Shown here: in pieces, positions 6,173 through 13,111 of the stretch
How positions within the stretch are numbered: position 1 is the first letter of the stretch
Layout of the letters: every line of letters begins with the position of its first letter
IMG/VR virus record: IMGVR_UViG_3300030061_003671
Span: 1 to 43,071 of that record
DNA length: 43,071 nt
Direction: 5' to 3' (one strand)
From: a virus
Made by a program: the position numbers and the translations under genes
The notes under the pieces: model-generated
Told to the model about the DNA's origin: nothing
The model's input: the letters and a program-made list of their open reading frames with translations, nothing else
Database searches by the model: none

Positions 6173-6567
6173 TACCAGGATTCGAAAATCAAACAGCACC
6201 ATTAAATGATTATGAAAAAAATACACTAATGCCGGTAATTATTAAAGGATTACAAAAAAGAATAGGCAAAAGTAATGCTATTACAAATGCTGAAATGTGT
6301 AGAAAATTAAATAATCATTTTTACCTTAACTCTCCATCTTATAAAAAAATAACTGGAGCTCGAATAAGGAAGATTATAAATCATATTAGATTATATGATA
6401 AAGTTAGTTGTTTAGTAAGTAGTTCTAAAGGATATTATGTATCTAAAGATTTAGATGAGCTAAATATTTATATTGAATCTTTAAGTAAAAGAGCAAAAGC
6501 TATATTTTCTGTAGCACATGCTTTAACTACTCAAAGAAATAACTTAAATCCTAATCTATTTGATTAA
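6169..6567 (+). CDS. Probable winged-helix protein, conserved in phages
   Basis: A 132-residue protein. Its start (FENQTAPLNDYEKNTLMPV) and centre (ITGARIRKIINHIRLYD, then VSSSKGYYVSKDLDEL) match a phage-associated family I recall, in which a helix-turn-helix with wing is followed by a helical tail. The part around residues 55-95 would be the recognition helix and the wing. DNA-binding or regulatory role is inferred. It ends the 5474-6567 group and is followed by a hairpin 6 bases after its stop. Confidence 0.6.
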   Translation: MIPGFENQTAPLNDYEKNTLMPVIIKGLQKRIGKSNAITNAEMCRKLNNHFYLNSPSYKKITGARIRKIINHIRLYDKVSCLVSSSKGYYVSKDLDELNIYIESLSKRAKAIFSVAHALTTQRNNLNPNLFD

Positions 6568-6573
6568 GAAATT

Positions 6574-6608
6574 TTATCAAGTCGCATCACTTTGGTGTGG
6601 CTTGATAA
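6574..6608 (+). promoter_or_regulatory. Intercistronic stem-loop before the PRTRC cassette
   Basis: Outer arms TTATCAAG and CTTGATAA (8 pairs) and an inner CAC/GTG around TTTG, with an internal loop between. It begins 6 bases after the stop at 6567; the AT leader and ATG 6624 follow. The apex CACTTTGGTG is the family signature. Confidence 0.7.
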
Positions 6609-6623
6609 TTTAAAACTATATAT

Positions 6624-7394
6624 ATGAATGATAAATTTTTCCAACAAATTAACAACTTATTATTAATAAGCGAAACAGTTAATATTACTATTCGAAAGAA
6701 TAATGAACATGAATTAACTGTAAGTGTAAACCCATTAATAAAAGTTCAAGACAAAGCAAAAGATTTACTACAACCAATATTATTTACTGGTACTGTAGAA
6801 GAATTTGATGCTCAATTTTTTCAATTATTAGCTAAACCTCTACAACAAACAAGTGGATTATTAAGAAATATACATCAACACGAACAATCAGTAGAAAAAG
6901 CTAAAGAAGAATCAGCAATAGCAAAAGCAGAAAAAGACAAACAAAAGAAAGTTAGAGAAAATTCAGTTAAACAACTTGAAAAAGCTCAAAAATATTGGGA
7001 TGAAAAAGAATATGATAAATGTAAATTTATCTGTAATGAAATTCTTAAAGATGATCCTAAATTTAGTAAAGCTACACAGCTTGTTAAAGAATGTGATGCA
7101 AATAACTCTCAACCAGATATGTTTAGTCAACCATTACCTGATGTACCAAGAGCTGAACCAGTTCAAGTTGAACCAGCTCAACCTACATATCCTGATGGAA
7201 CACCAAAGATTGTAAATGAAGATAAAGAATTTGAAGCAAGAATAGATGAAGCTAATATTGAAGAATATAAAACTCCACCTACACAAGAAAATAATTCTTT
7301 AGGAACTACAATAACTGATGAGCAAACTCAAATGATTATTGATCAAAGAAACGAAAAACTAAATAATAACCCTTCTAATTATACTTATTACTAA
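6624..7394 (+). CDS. PRTRC system protein E
   Basis: A 256-residue protein. The N-terminal domain (about 1-85; SETVNITIRKNNEHELTVSV and LLQPILFTGTVEEFDAQFF) matches my memory of PRTRC protein E. A Lys/Glu-rich coiled-coil follows (90-145), then a TPR-like segment (YDKCKFICNEILKDDPKFSKA) and a Pro/Gln-rich disordered tail. PRTRC genes are a conserved cassette of plasmids and integrating elements; the molecular role of E is unknown. It is the first gene of the cassette here and overlaps the ubiquitin-like gene by one base (TAATG), indicating coupling. Confidence 0.8.
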   Translation: MNDKFFQQINNLLLISETVNITIRKNNEHELTVSVNPLIKVQDKAKDLLQPILFTGTVEEFDAQFFQLLAKPLQQTSGLLRNIHQHEQSVEKAKEESAIAKAEKDKQKKVRENSVKQLEKAQKYWDEKEYDKCKFICNEILKDDPKFSKATQLVKECDANNSQPDMFSQPLPDVPRAEPVQVEPAQPTYPDGTPKIVNEDKEFEARIDEANIEEYKTPPTQENNSLGTTITDEQTQMIIDQRNEKLNNNPSNYTYY

Positions 7395-7597
7395 TGGAAA
7401 TAAAACAAATAGAAAGAATCTTTATGCATGGAGATACAGAATTAACAGACCCATCTAACAATATGACTGTTAATGATGTATTAGATTTTTATTCTGGACA
7501 ATATCCTGAATTAACTACAGCTTCTGTAGTAGGACCAGAAATTAAAAATGACAAAGTTGTTTATAAATTCCAAAATAACGTTGGAACTAAAGGATAA
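7394..7597 (+). CDS. PRTRC system protein C, ubiquitin-like
   Basis: A 67-residue protein with the expected size and order of a beta-grasp (ubiquitin-like) fold. The segment YPELTTASVVGPEIKNDKVVYKF and the exact C-terminus GTKG match PRTRC-C as I remember it. A terminal glycine with no extension is what an E1-like enzyme needs to adenylate a ubiquitin-like modifier, and E1-like and E2-like partners lie 2.1-3.7 kb downstream. Conjugation to target proteins is not shown for PRTRC proteins to my knowledge, so the role is inferred from fold and neighbourhood. Confidence 0.85.
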   Translation: MEIKQIERIFMHGDTELTDPSNNMTVNDVLDFYSGQYPELTTASVVGPEIKNDKVVYKFQNNVGTKG

Positions 7598-7599
7598 CT

Positions 7600-7773
7600 A
7601 TGACAAGAAAAGATTTTATTATTGTAGCAGACGCTCTATTAGAGGTCAAGAAACATACATCTGTTCAAGATTTTAATGATATATCTTTTACAATTACTAA
7701 ACACATAGAAAAAACTTGTTCAAATTTTAATAAGGGATATTTTTTAAAGTATTTAAATACTAAAAAAAAGTGA
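7600..7773 (+). CDS. Small cassette-associated protein, 57 aa
   Basis: Not recognised. A basic, probably helical protein (MTRKDFIIVADALLEVKKHT, ending KYLNTKKK). It starts 2 bases after the PRTRC-C stop and its TGA overlaps the GTG start of the next gene by 4 bases, so it belongs to the same coupled message as the ubiquitin-like gene. Position makes it a candidate accessory factor of the cassette; nothing in its sequence shows how. Confidence 0.6.
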   Translation: MTRKDFIIVADALLEVKKHTSVQDFNDISFTITKHIEKTCSNFNKGYFLKYLNTKKK

Positions 7774-7988
7774 ACTATTATGTTATAATTTTTGAATATA
7801 GTTCTGCAAGTGTTATAGTTGAAACTATCAATTTTAAATCTGAAAATCAAAAGAATAGATTTGATTTTGACAGTTTTGTAAATGAAAAATACGGAAGTAG
7901 CACAAGTTATATGTGTAGTGAAAACGTAACATTAAAAGCAAATAATTTGCACCATAATATGCTTAAAAAGGAATGGTTTTATGAATAA
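7770..7988 (+). CDS. Small cassette-associated protein with GTG start, 72 aa
   Basis: Not recognised. Starts with GTG inside the overlap GTGA with the previous gene; the N-terminus (NYYVIIFEYSSASVIVETI) is beta-rich and not a clear membrane segment. It ends 4 bases before the next hairpin element, so it closes the first transcript unit of the cassette (E, C and two small genes). Confidence 0.55.
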   Translation: MNYYVIIFEYSSASVIVETINFKSENQKNRFDFDSFVNEKYGSSTSYMCSENVTLKANNLHHNMLKKEWFYE

Positions 7989-7992
7989 GAAT

Positions 7993-8025
7993 AATCAGGG
8001 AGCAACACTTTGTTGTTCCTTGATT
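7993..8025 (+). promoter_or_regulatory. Intercistronic stem-loop inside the cassette, abutting an ATG
   Basis: Arms AATCAGGGAGCAAC and GTTGTTCCTTGATT form 14 pairs (two G.T) around ACTTT. It begins 4 bases after the stop at 7988. Unlike other members it has no AT leader: the last paired base touches the ATG at 8026, which would place that start against the stem. Confidence 0.75.
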
Positions 8026-8196
8026 ATGAAAAAAGAAAACTTATACATAAAACTATTAGAATGCAAACCCAAGAAATACATCAATCCAAACGTGGCGATT
8101 GCAAGAATAATATTGCACGAAAGCGAAGACAAACGAAATGTAGTACAAGAAGAAAGACTAAAAACTCCTTCTTGTCTATTAAGACCCCTATTTTAA
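8026..8196 (+). CDS. Short frame (56 aa) overlapping the 5' end of the next gene
   Basis: The frame from ATG 8026 encodes a natural-looking peptide (MKKENLYIKLLECKPKKYIN at the start, SCLLRPLF at the end) with codons typical of this genome. Over the same stretch the frame of the following long gene reads as a Lys/Arg/Gln-rich string with codons rare here (CGA, CGT, ACG). So the true coding frame from 8026 to about 8190 may be this one, either as a separate small gene or as the N-terminal part of the next gene disconnected by a frameshift. Confidence 0.4.
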   Translation: MKKENLYIKLLECKPKKYINPNVAIARIILHESEDKRNVVQEERLKTPSCLLRPLF

Positions 8197-9092
8197 AATC
8201 TAAATCTGATTTAATTTTTTACAAAAATCCTAAACAGCTATTAAAATTGTTATATCCAATTGGAAAACATTATATAAATGATGATATACCTAACATGGAT
8301 ATATATGAGTTTAATAATTATTTAATTAAAAAAATAACTAAAGATTTAAATAATTGGAATATATATCAAAATGATAAAATGGAATTAGAACTATGGACTG
8401 GACAAGGAAATGGTTTTGATAATGGATTTTGTGCTGAATTAGAATGGATTTTTAATTTAAAAGAAGAATTTCAAACTTTTATGTGGGATTATTTTTCTTA
8501 TTTAGTTCAAAAATTTAATATACCATTCTTACATAATATAGATTATATGGTAGATATTTCAGATGATTATTTTACTGAAAATTTAGAAGATATAGATGAT
8601 ATTGACCAAATGGACGAAATGAAACAAACTTTAAAAGTTTATAGAAATAAAGTTTTACCATTATATCAAAAAGTTAATTTTGAAAAATCTATAGATACTG
8701 AATTTACTTTAAAAGATAAATTGAGTAAAATAAAAATAAATAATTATAAAGATCAAAAGTTAGTTGCATGGATTGAAGAAGGTTTTGAAATTGTAAATGT
8801 TAATTTTAACGATTTTATTCCATTTAAAAGTCTGATGAAAAATAATGATGTAGATGATTATTTATTTGGTCCAGAATATTATGCTAATTTTTTATGGTCT
8901 ATTGAAGAAACAGATTTTGTTTTTCAACGATATGAAGAACAAGGTCAGTATTATTATAATAACTGTGAAATCTTACCATTTTATAAAGAACAACAATTAA
9001 CAGAAAATAATCCTTTTTTAAAAGATTATAATAATGATTTTCCAGAAAAATATAAAAAATGGTTAGAAAATAGTTACTTAATTTATGAATAA
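8061..9092 (+). CDS. Cassette protein in the position of PRTRC system protein F
   Basis: A long acidic protein (343 residues if ATG 8061 is used; the first comfortable internal ATG is 8295, giving 265). Segments such as MELELWTGQGNGFDNGFCAE and VNFEKSIDTEFTL look well folded, but I do not recognise a catalytic motif. It lies between PRTRC-C and PRTRC-B, where PRTRC-F would be plausible; the resemblance is positional, not firm in sequence. The 5' end is unresolved because the region 8061-8200 reads better in the frame starting at 8026. It overlaps the Mom-like gene by one base (TAATG). Confidence 0.45.
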   Translation: MQTQEIHQSKRGDCKNNIARKRRQTKCSTRRKTKNSFLSIKTPILKSKSDLIFYKNPKQLLKLLYPIGKHYINDDIPNMDIYEFNNYLIKKITKDLNNWNIYQNDKMELELWTGQGNGFDNGFCAELEWIFNLKEEFQTFMWDYFSYLVQKFNIPFLHNIDYMVDISDDYFTENLEDIDDIDQMDEMKQTLKVYRNKVLPLYQKVNFEKSIDTEFTLKDKLSKIKINNYKDQKLVAWIEEGFEIVNVNFNDFIPFKSLMKNNDVDDYLFGPEYYANFLWSIEETDFVFQRYEEQGQYYYNNCEILPFYKEQQLTENNPFLKDYNNDFPEKYKKWLENSYLIYE

Positions 9093-9718
9093 TGAAGTTA
9101 ATTAAAAATGAATGGGAAGTTCAAAGAATAGGAAAATCTGAAGCAGATAATTTTGTTGAACAATGGCATTATGCACATAAAGCTGGATATTTAGCTCATA
9201 GATGTTATGGTCTTTTTTATAAAGGAGATCCTTCAACATTACATGGAGTTGCAATTTGGAATACACCAGCTTTAGGAGCAGCTAAATATGTTAGTAATAA
9301 TCATCAATCAGTTTTAGGATTAAGTAGATTTTGTTTAGTTGAAAATAGACCTGAAAATGCAGGTTCATTTTTAATTAGCAAAAGTATTAAAATGCTAAAT
9401 ACTAAAAGATGGCAAACGTTATTAACATATGCTGATACTGCTCATAATCACAATGGTGGCTTATATAGAGCTTCTAATTGGGATTATAATGGAATAACTA
9501 AAAAGAACCCTTATTATGTAAATGATAAAGGAGAAATGGTTAGCAGAAAATCAGGTGCTAAGACTTACAATAAACAAGAAATGTTAGATAAAGGTTACAT
9601 TTTTAAAGGTAATTTTTCTAAACATATGTTTATTTATCCAACAAATAGAAATATAAGAAAATCTATAGGACAACAAATAGAACTAAGCTTTACTGAAGAA
9701 GGTAAAATTAAAATATGA
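9092..9718 (+). CDS. Mom-like DNA-modification acyltransferase
   Basis: A 208-residue GNAT-fold protein resembling phage Mu Mom, which alters adenine bases in phage DNA to a carbamoylmethyl form and so blocks many restriction enzymes. Seen here: the HYAHKAGYLAHRCYGLFYKG strand region (27-45), an LGLSRFCLVENRPENAGSFL core (75-94), and the signature YADTAHNHNGGLYRASNWDY (113-132), which corresponds to the Mom-family pattern aDxxxgHxGxxYxaxnWxyxG. It sits inside the PRTRC cassette, overlapping its neighbours by 1 and 4 bases, so it is co-translated with the conjugation genes. An N-acetyltransferase acting on another substrate is the main alternative. Confidence 0.75.
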   Translation: MKLIKNEWEVQRIGKSEADNFVEQWHYAHKAGYLAHRCYGLFYKGDPSTLHGVAIWNTPALGAAKYVSNNHQSVLGLSRFCLVENRPENAGSFLISKSIKMLNTKRWQTLLTYADTAHNHNGGLYRASNWDYNGITKKNPYYVNDKGEMVSRKSGAKTYNKQEMLDKGYIFKGNFSKHMFIYPTNRNIRKSIGQQIELSFTEEGKIKI

Positions 9719-10386
9719 ACAATGTTCCAGAAACACTAAAACCCGTAATGAGCTTAATTGTATATCATAGTGAATCTTCATCTTATGTTGAAGAACATAC
9801 AATTAAAGAATTACAAGACAATAAATTTACATTTGGACCTGGTAAACCAGCAAGAGTTAAACTTTTAGGTAAATTACTTGAAGAAATTAAAGGTATAGAC
9901 AAAAGTAAATATGAGTTTAAAAACTTTATTCCATCTAATGTTGTACGTTTTAATTTAAAAGATCAAAGTTTAAATTTGATGTGGTTATTTAAGAAAAGTG
10001 TAAGAGAATTAACTTTTAGCGAAACTAATCAAATACAAAATAAACGTAAAATAATACCTAATTTAATATTTCAAGTTAAAAACGGAGAATTATATGTTTA
10101 TGCATATAAATTAGATAGAGGTTTAAAAACTAAAATCTATTATGCTCCTTTTCATAACATTTATAATGATGGTAAAGTTTGTATGGGTAATGCTAAAATA
10201 GATTGGAATATATCTGATTTAGAAGAATTAATAATACATATAGAAAGAATGTTTTTTAATTCAAAATTTACTCATTTAAATCATTCTAATTTTAAAAACA
10301 ATATTAATGTTATTTGGGATAGAAATGGTTTTAATGACAATGCAAATCTTACAAGTTATAATAAATTTTTAAAAGATTTAATATGA
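9715..10386 (+). CDS. PRTRC system protein B, E2-like
   Basis: A 223-residue protein. The C-terminal half contains YYAPFHNIYNDGKVCMGNA (142-160), which fits the active-site region of the PRTRC-B/prokaryotic E2-like family. Cys156 in the VCMG motif is the candidate thioester cysteine. The GPGKPARVKLLGKLL segment (41-55) is also typical of the family as I remember it. In a ubiquitin-like pathway it would accept the modifier (PRTRC-C) from the E1-like protein encoded immediately downstream, with which it overlaps by 4 bases. Confidence 0.8.
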   Translation: MNNVPETLKPVMSLIVYHSESSSYVEEHTIKELQDNKFTFGPGKPARVKLLGKLLEEIKGIDKSKYEFKNFIPSNVVRFNLKDQSLNLMWLFKKSVRELTFSETNQIQNKRKIIPNLIFQVKNGELYVYAYKLDRGLKTKIYYAPFHNIYNDGKVCMGNAKIDWNISDLEELIIHIERMFFNSKFTHLNHSNFKNNINVIWDRNGFNDNANLTSYNKFLKDLI

Positions 10387-11147
10387 AGTATCATTATATG
10401 GAGCAATCTCTGATAGCACCAGTACATAAAGTAACTATTGCAGTAATAGGAGCTGGAGGTACAGGAAGTTCAGTTTTAGCTATATTAGGAAGAATGAATG
10501 CTGGATTAATAGGTTTAGGACATCCAGGTTTTTTTGTAAGATGTTATGATCCTGAAGAAGTTTCACAAGCAAATATTGGCAGACAATTATTTTCAGAAGT
10601 GGATTTAGGGAGAAATAAATCAGACGTAACAATAGAAAGAATTAACAGATTCTATAGTACAAATTGGGATAGTTATAGTGAGAAATTTGAAATTGATTTT
10701 GAAAACCCACGAATACAATATAATATAATTATTACTTGTGTTGATAATGTTCAAATTAGAAGAGACATTCAAAAAGTTAAAACTAAATTAAGAACAGAAC
10801 AACCATATAATACTTGTTATTATTGGTTAGATTTTGGAAATGGAAATAATTACGGTCAAGCAATATTAGGTACAATGGGTCATATTAATCAACCTAAAGG
10901 TGCTAAATGTATTACAATGCCAACTATTATTGAAATGGAAAAAACGTTAGGTAAATTAATTGAAAATGATGATACACCCAGCTGTAGTACATTAGAAGCT
11001 TTAAATCGACAAGATTTATTAGTTAATTCAACATTAGCAGAATTTGGTATGAATTTACTATGGAAATTATTTAGACAATATAGAACTTCACAAAATGGAA
11101 TTTTTATGAATTTAGATAAAATGATAGTAAATCCAATTAAATTATAA
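10383..11147 (+). CDS. PRTRC ThiF/E1-like protein
   Basis: A 254-residue Rossmann-type protein of the ThiF/MoeB/E1 superfamily. Seen: ATP-binding loop VIGAGGTGSS (21-30), DPEEVSQANIGRQ with the catalytic Arg (56-68), ITCVDN (118-122) and DDTPSCSTLEAL (196-207), where Cys201 is the expected thioester cysteine. These are all the key residues of an active adenylating enzyme. Its predicted role is to adenylate the C-terminal Gly of the PRTRC-C protein and pass it to PRTRC-B. It ends the second coupled message of the cassette and is followed by a hairpin 3 bases after its stop. Confidence 0.88.
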   Translation: MKYHYMEQSLIAPVHKVTIAVIGAGGTGSSVLAILGRMNAGLIGLGHPGFFVRCYDPEEVSQANIGRQLFSEVDLGRNKSDVTIERINRFYSTNWDSYSEKFEIDFENPRIQYNIIITCVDNVQIRRDIQKVKTKLRTEQPYNTCYYWLDFGNGNNYGQAILGTMGHINQPKGAKCITMPTIIEMEKTLGKLIENDDTPSCSTLEALNRQDLLVNSTLAEFGMNLLWKLFRQYRTSQNGIFMNLDKMIVNPIKL

Positions 11148-11150
11148 ATA

Positions 11151-11178
11151 AAAGGGCACCAAATCTTTGGTGTCCTTT
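11151..11178 (+). promoter_or_regulatory. Intercistronic stem-loop, ATCT loop
   Basis: Arms AAAGGGCACCAA and TTGGTGTCCTTT form 12 pairs (one G.T) around ATCT; one more A-T pair can close it to a 2-base loop. It starts 3 bases after the ThiF-like stop and is followed by an 18-base AT leader and ATG 11197. Confidence 0.75.
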
Positions 11179-11196
11179 GTTTTAAAATATATATAT

Positions 11197-12303
11197 ATGG
11201 AAATACAAACAATTGACCCAACAGAGAAGTCTATACTTCAAGAAAAAATAACAAGAAAATTGAGTAATGCATCTGATAAAATGCCAATTATTCAAAAAAT
11301 TCAAGACGAAAGTAATAACATTATAGATTATGTTGTTCCTATTGGTAAAGATTCACCTATAATTAATTTTAATTCAAATGGTGTAGTAAAAATGCAATTT
11401 GAAAATGCTGAAAAGAATATTCATAGACATGCAATTGGACAATTTGCAGATAAATTTGGAATACCTACAACCTATTTGAAAAATTTAGCTACTGGTAAAG
11501 AGCAATGGGAAAGAGATTTAGCAAGTAAATTATTAAATGAACACTCAACTAATAATGAAAGCAAAAGATATCTTTTAAGAGAACTAAATGGAGAAGTTAA
11601 AGGTGTTTTGTCTGATAAATATAGAAGATTAAATACAGCTGAAATTTATGCTGAATTTTTTAACGCCTGTGTAGATCAAGGAGCAAAATTATTAGATTGT
11701 TGTTATGACCCTACAAGAACTTATATAGAATTTATATTACCTCAAGTAGTGCCTGTACAAACACAATACAATGGTACAACATATATGGTATTTGGACTTA
11801 GAATTTCTAACTCTGATTATGGAGATGGAGCATTAAGAGTTCAATCATATTCTATGCAAGTAGTTTGTTTAAATGGAATGACAAGAGAAAATTTAATTAG
11901 ACAAGTTCATTTAGGTAAAAAGTTACCAGATAATTTAATTTTAAGTAATGAAACATATAAATTAGATACCGAAACTCAAGCTTCTTTAGTTAGAGATATT
12001 GTAAAAAGTGCTTTTGATAGTAGTTATTTATTTAATGAAATTCAAAACATTGAGAAAGCCGGTTCTAAGCTAATTAATTTAGATCACGAAGTTAAATTAC
12101 TTCCAAAATTAGGTATGAGAAAAGAAGAAGTTAAATCATTAACTGATATCTTATCTGATAATAACCCAGAACATGGTGTACAAGGTAGAAATACTATTTG
12201 GAAACTTACTCAAGCAATGACTCAAGTAGGTGTTCAAACTGGAAATACACGAAGAAAAAGAGATATAGAAGATATCGCAGGTAAATTAATAACTAAAATA
12301 TGA
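11197..12303 (+). CDS. DUF932 phage/plasmid-like protein
   Basis: A 368-residue protein of the DUF932 (phage/plasmid-like protein) family. Typical segments are HAIGQFADKFGIPTTYLKNL (about 73-92), LRELNGEVKGVLSDKYRRLN (about 125-144), SDYGDGALRVQSYSMQVVCL (about 205-224) and a C-terminal helical part. The family is widespread in phages and conjugative elements and often found beside PRTRC genes; its biochemical role is unknown to me. ATG 11197 is set by the hairpin and AT leader; the frame extends upstream into the hairpin. Overlaps the next gene by 4 bases. Confidence 0.85.
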   Translation: MEIQTIDPTEKSILQEKITRKLSNASDKMPIIQKIQDESNNIIDYVVPIGKDSPIINFNSNGVVKMQFENAEKNIHRHAIGQFADKFGIPTTYLKNLATGKEQWERDLASKLLNEHSTNNESKRYLLRELNGEVKGVLSDKYRRLNTAEIYAEFFNACVDQGAKLLDCCYDPTRTYIEFILPQVVPVQTQYNGTTYMVFGLRISNSDYGDGALRVQSYSMQVVCLNGMTRENLIRQVHLGKKLPDNLILSNETYKLDTETQASLVRDIVKSAFDSSYLFNEIQNIEKAGSKLINLDHEVKLLPKLGMRKEEVKSLTDILSDNNPEHGVQGRNTIWKLTQAMTQVGVQTGNTRRKRDIEDIAGKLITKI

Positions 12304-12629
12304 AAATTGAAAAAGTTTTAGAAAAAAAAGTAAATAACCTTTATGATGTAGAAGTTGAAGAACTTGCTCTATTAATCAAAGATAAAATAGAAAAGAAAAA
12401 AACAAAATTTCAAGGATATGATGCTTCTTGTGTTAATTTTAATAAATCAGACGTTATTGAAATATTTGAAAAATATGCAACTGAAAAACAATATGGTAGT
12501 CCAAATACAGTAAGTTTAAAATTGTTTATTAAAGCAATGATTTCTCATAGAGTTGAGCAAAAAGGTAAAGAAAGAATAGCAAAATCTTTACTATCTAAAG
12601 TTGAAAGTTTTTTTAAAGAAGATGAATAA
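12300..12629 (+). CDS. Hypothetical basic helical protein, 109 aa
   Basis: Not recognised. A Lys/Glu-rich, largely helical protein (MKIEKVLEKKVNNLYDVEVE) with no cysteine or catalytic pattern. It overlaps the DUF932 gene by 4 bases and the next gene by 1, placing it in a three-gene coupled unit. Confidence 0.6.
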   Translation: MKIEKVLEKKVNNLYDVEVEELALLIKDKIEKKKTKFQGYDASCVNFNKSDVIEIFEKYATEKQYGSPNTVSLKLFIKAMISHRVEQKGKERIAKSLLSKVESFFKEDE

Positions 12630-13063
12630 TGGGATTCTTTAGTTGGGATTGCTCTTGTTGTAATGAGAGCATTAAAAATGCGTATACTCAATATGATAAT
12701 GGAATTGTATTAGTTACAGAAAATGATATAATAATAGACCCTTCTTATGATGGTTATGGAAATATCAAAGGAAAAGATATTTTTATTTTAGCAAAATATA
12801 AAGGAGATCCTAAGATTATATCTAAGATATACAAAGATTCACCAAGTAATATAGATATAGAAAGACAACAAGCAGTAACTGAATACTATGATAGGAAATT
12901 TCCTATTAAAGCTTTGCATTTATCTTGTTATCAAGCTATAACTCAAAAACTTGACACTTTTGTTCTTAAAGACTTTTATGATAATTTAAAAGTATCTGAA
13001 TTAGCAGAAGATCAAGGATTTTTTACTGATGAAAAATTAAATGAAATTTTTAAAGATTTCTAA
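12629..13063 (+). CDS. Conserved phage-type protein starting MGFFSWDCSCC
   Basis: A 144-residue protein. The N-terminus MGFFSWDCSCCNESI with a Cys cluster and the motif DPSYDGYGNI (about 36-45) match a small family that I recall from phages and bacteria, always with this aromatic start and a YDGYG turn. A second Cys (LHLSCYQA) lies near residue 95, so a metal site is possible. Function unknown. It closes the unit 11197-13063, and a hairpin starts 5 bases after its stop. Confidence 0.65.
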   Translation: MGFFSWDCSCCNESIKNAYTQYDNGIVLVTENDIIIDPSYDGYGNIKGKDIFILAKYKGDPKIISKIYKDSPSNIDIERQQAVTEYYDRKFPIKALHLSCYQAITQKLDTFVLKDFYDNLKVSELAEDQGFFTDEKLNEIFKDF

Positions 13064-13068
13064 ATTAA

Positions 13069-13098
13069 TCAAGGTACACCTTCTTTGGTGTGCCTTGA
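13069..13098 (+). promoter_or_regulatory. Intercistronic stem-loop, TTCTTT loop
   Basis: Arms TCAAGGTACACC and GGTGTGCCTTGA form 12 pairs (one T.G) around TTCTTT. It is 5 bases after the previous stop, with ATG 13112 following after 13 AT-only bases. Confidence 0.75.
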
Positions 13099-13111
13099 AA
13101 TTATAAATTAT

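Noticed and set aside
8010-8025. TTG at 8010 as start of the F-position gene
   Set aside because: It lies inside the perfect hairpin at 7993-8025, has no leader, and the following 60 codons look non-coding in that frame.
10383-11147. Thiamine or molybdopterin biosynthesis ThiF/MoeB
   Set aside because: No thiamine or molybdopterin genes are nearby, whereas the Ub-like and E2-like PRTRC genes flank it, and the DDTPSCS motif fits the PRTRC type.
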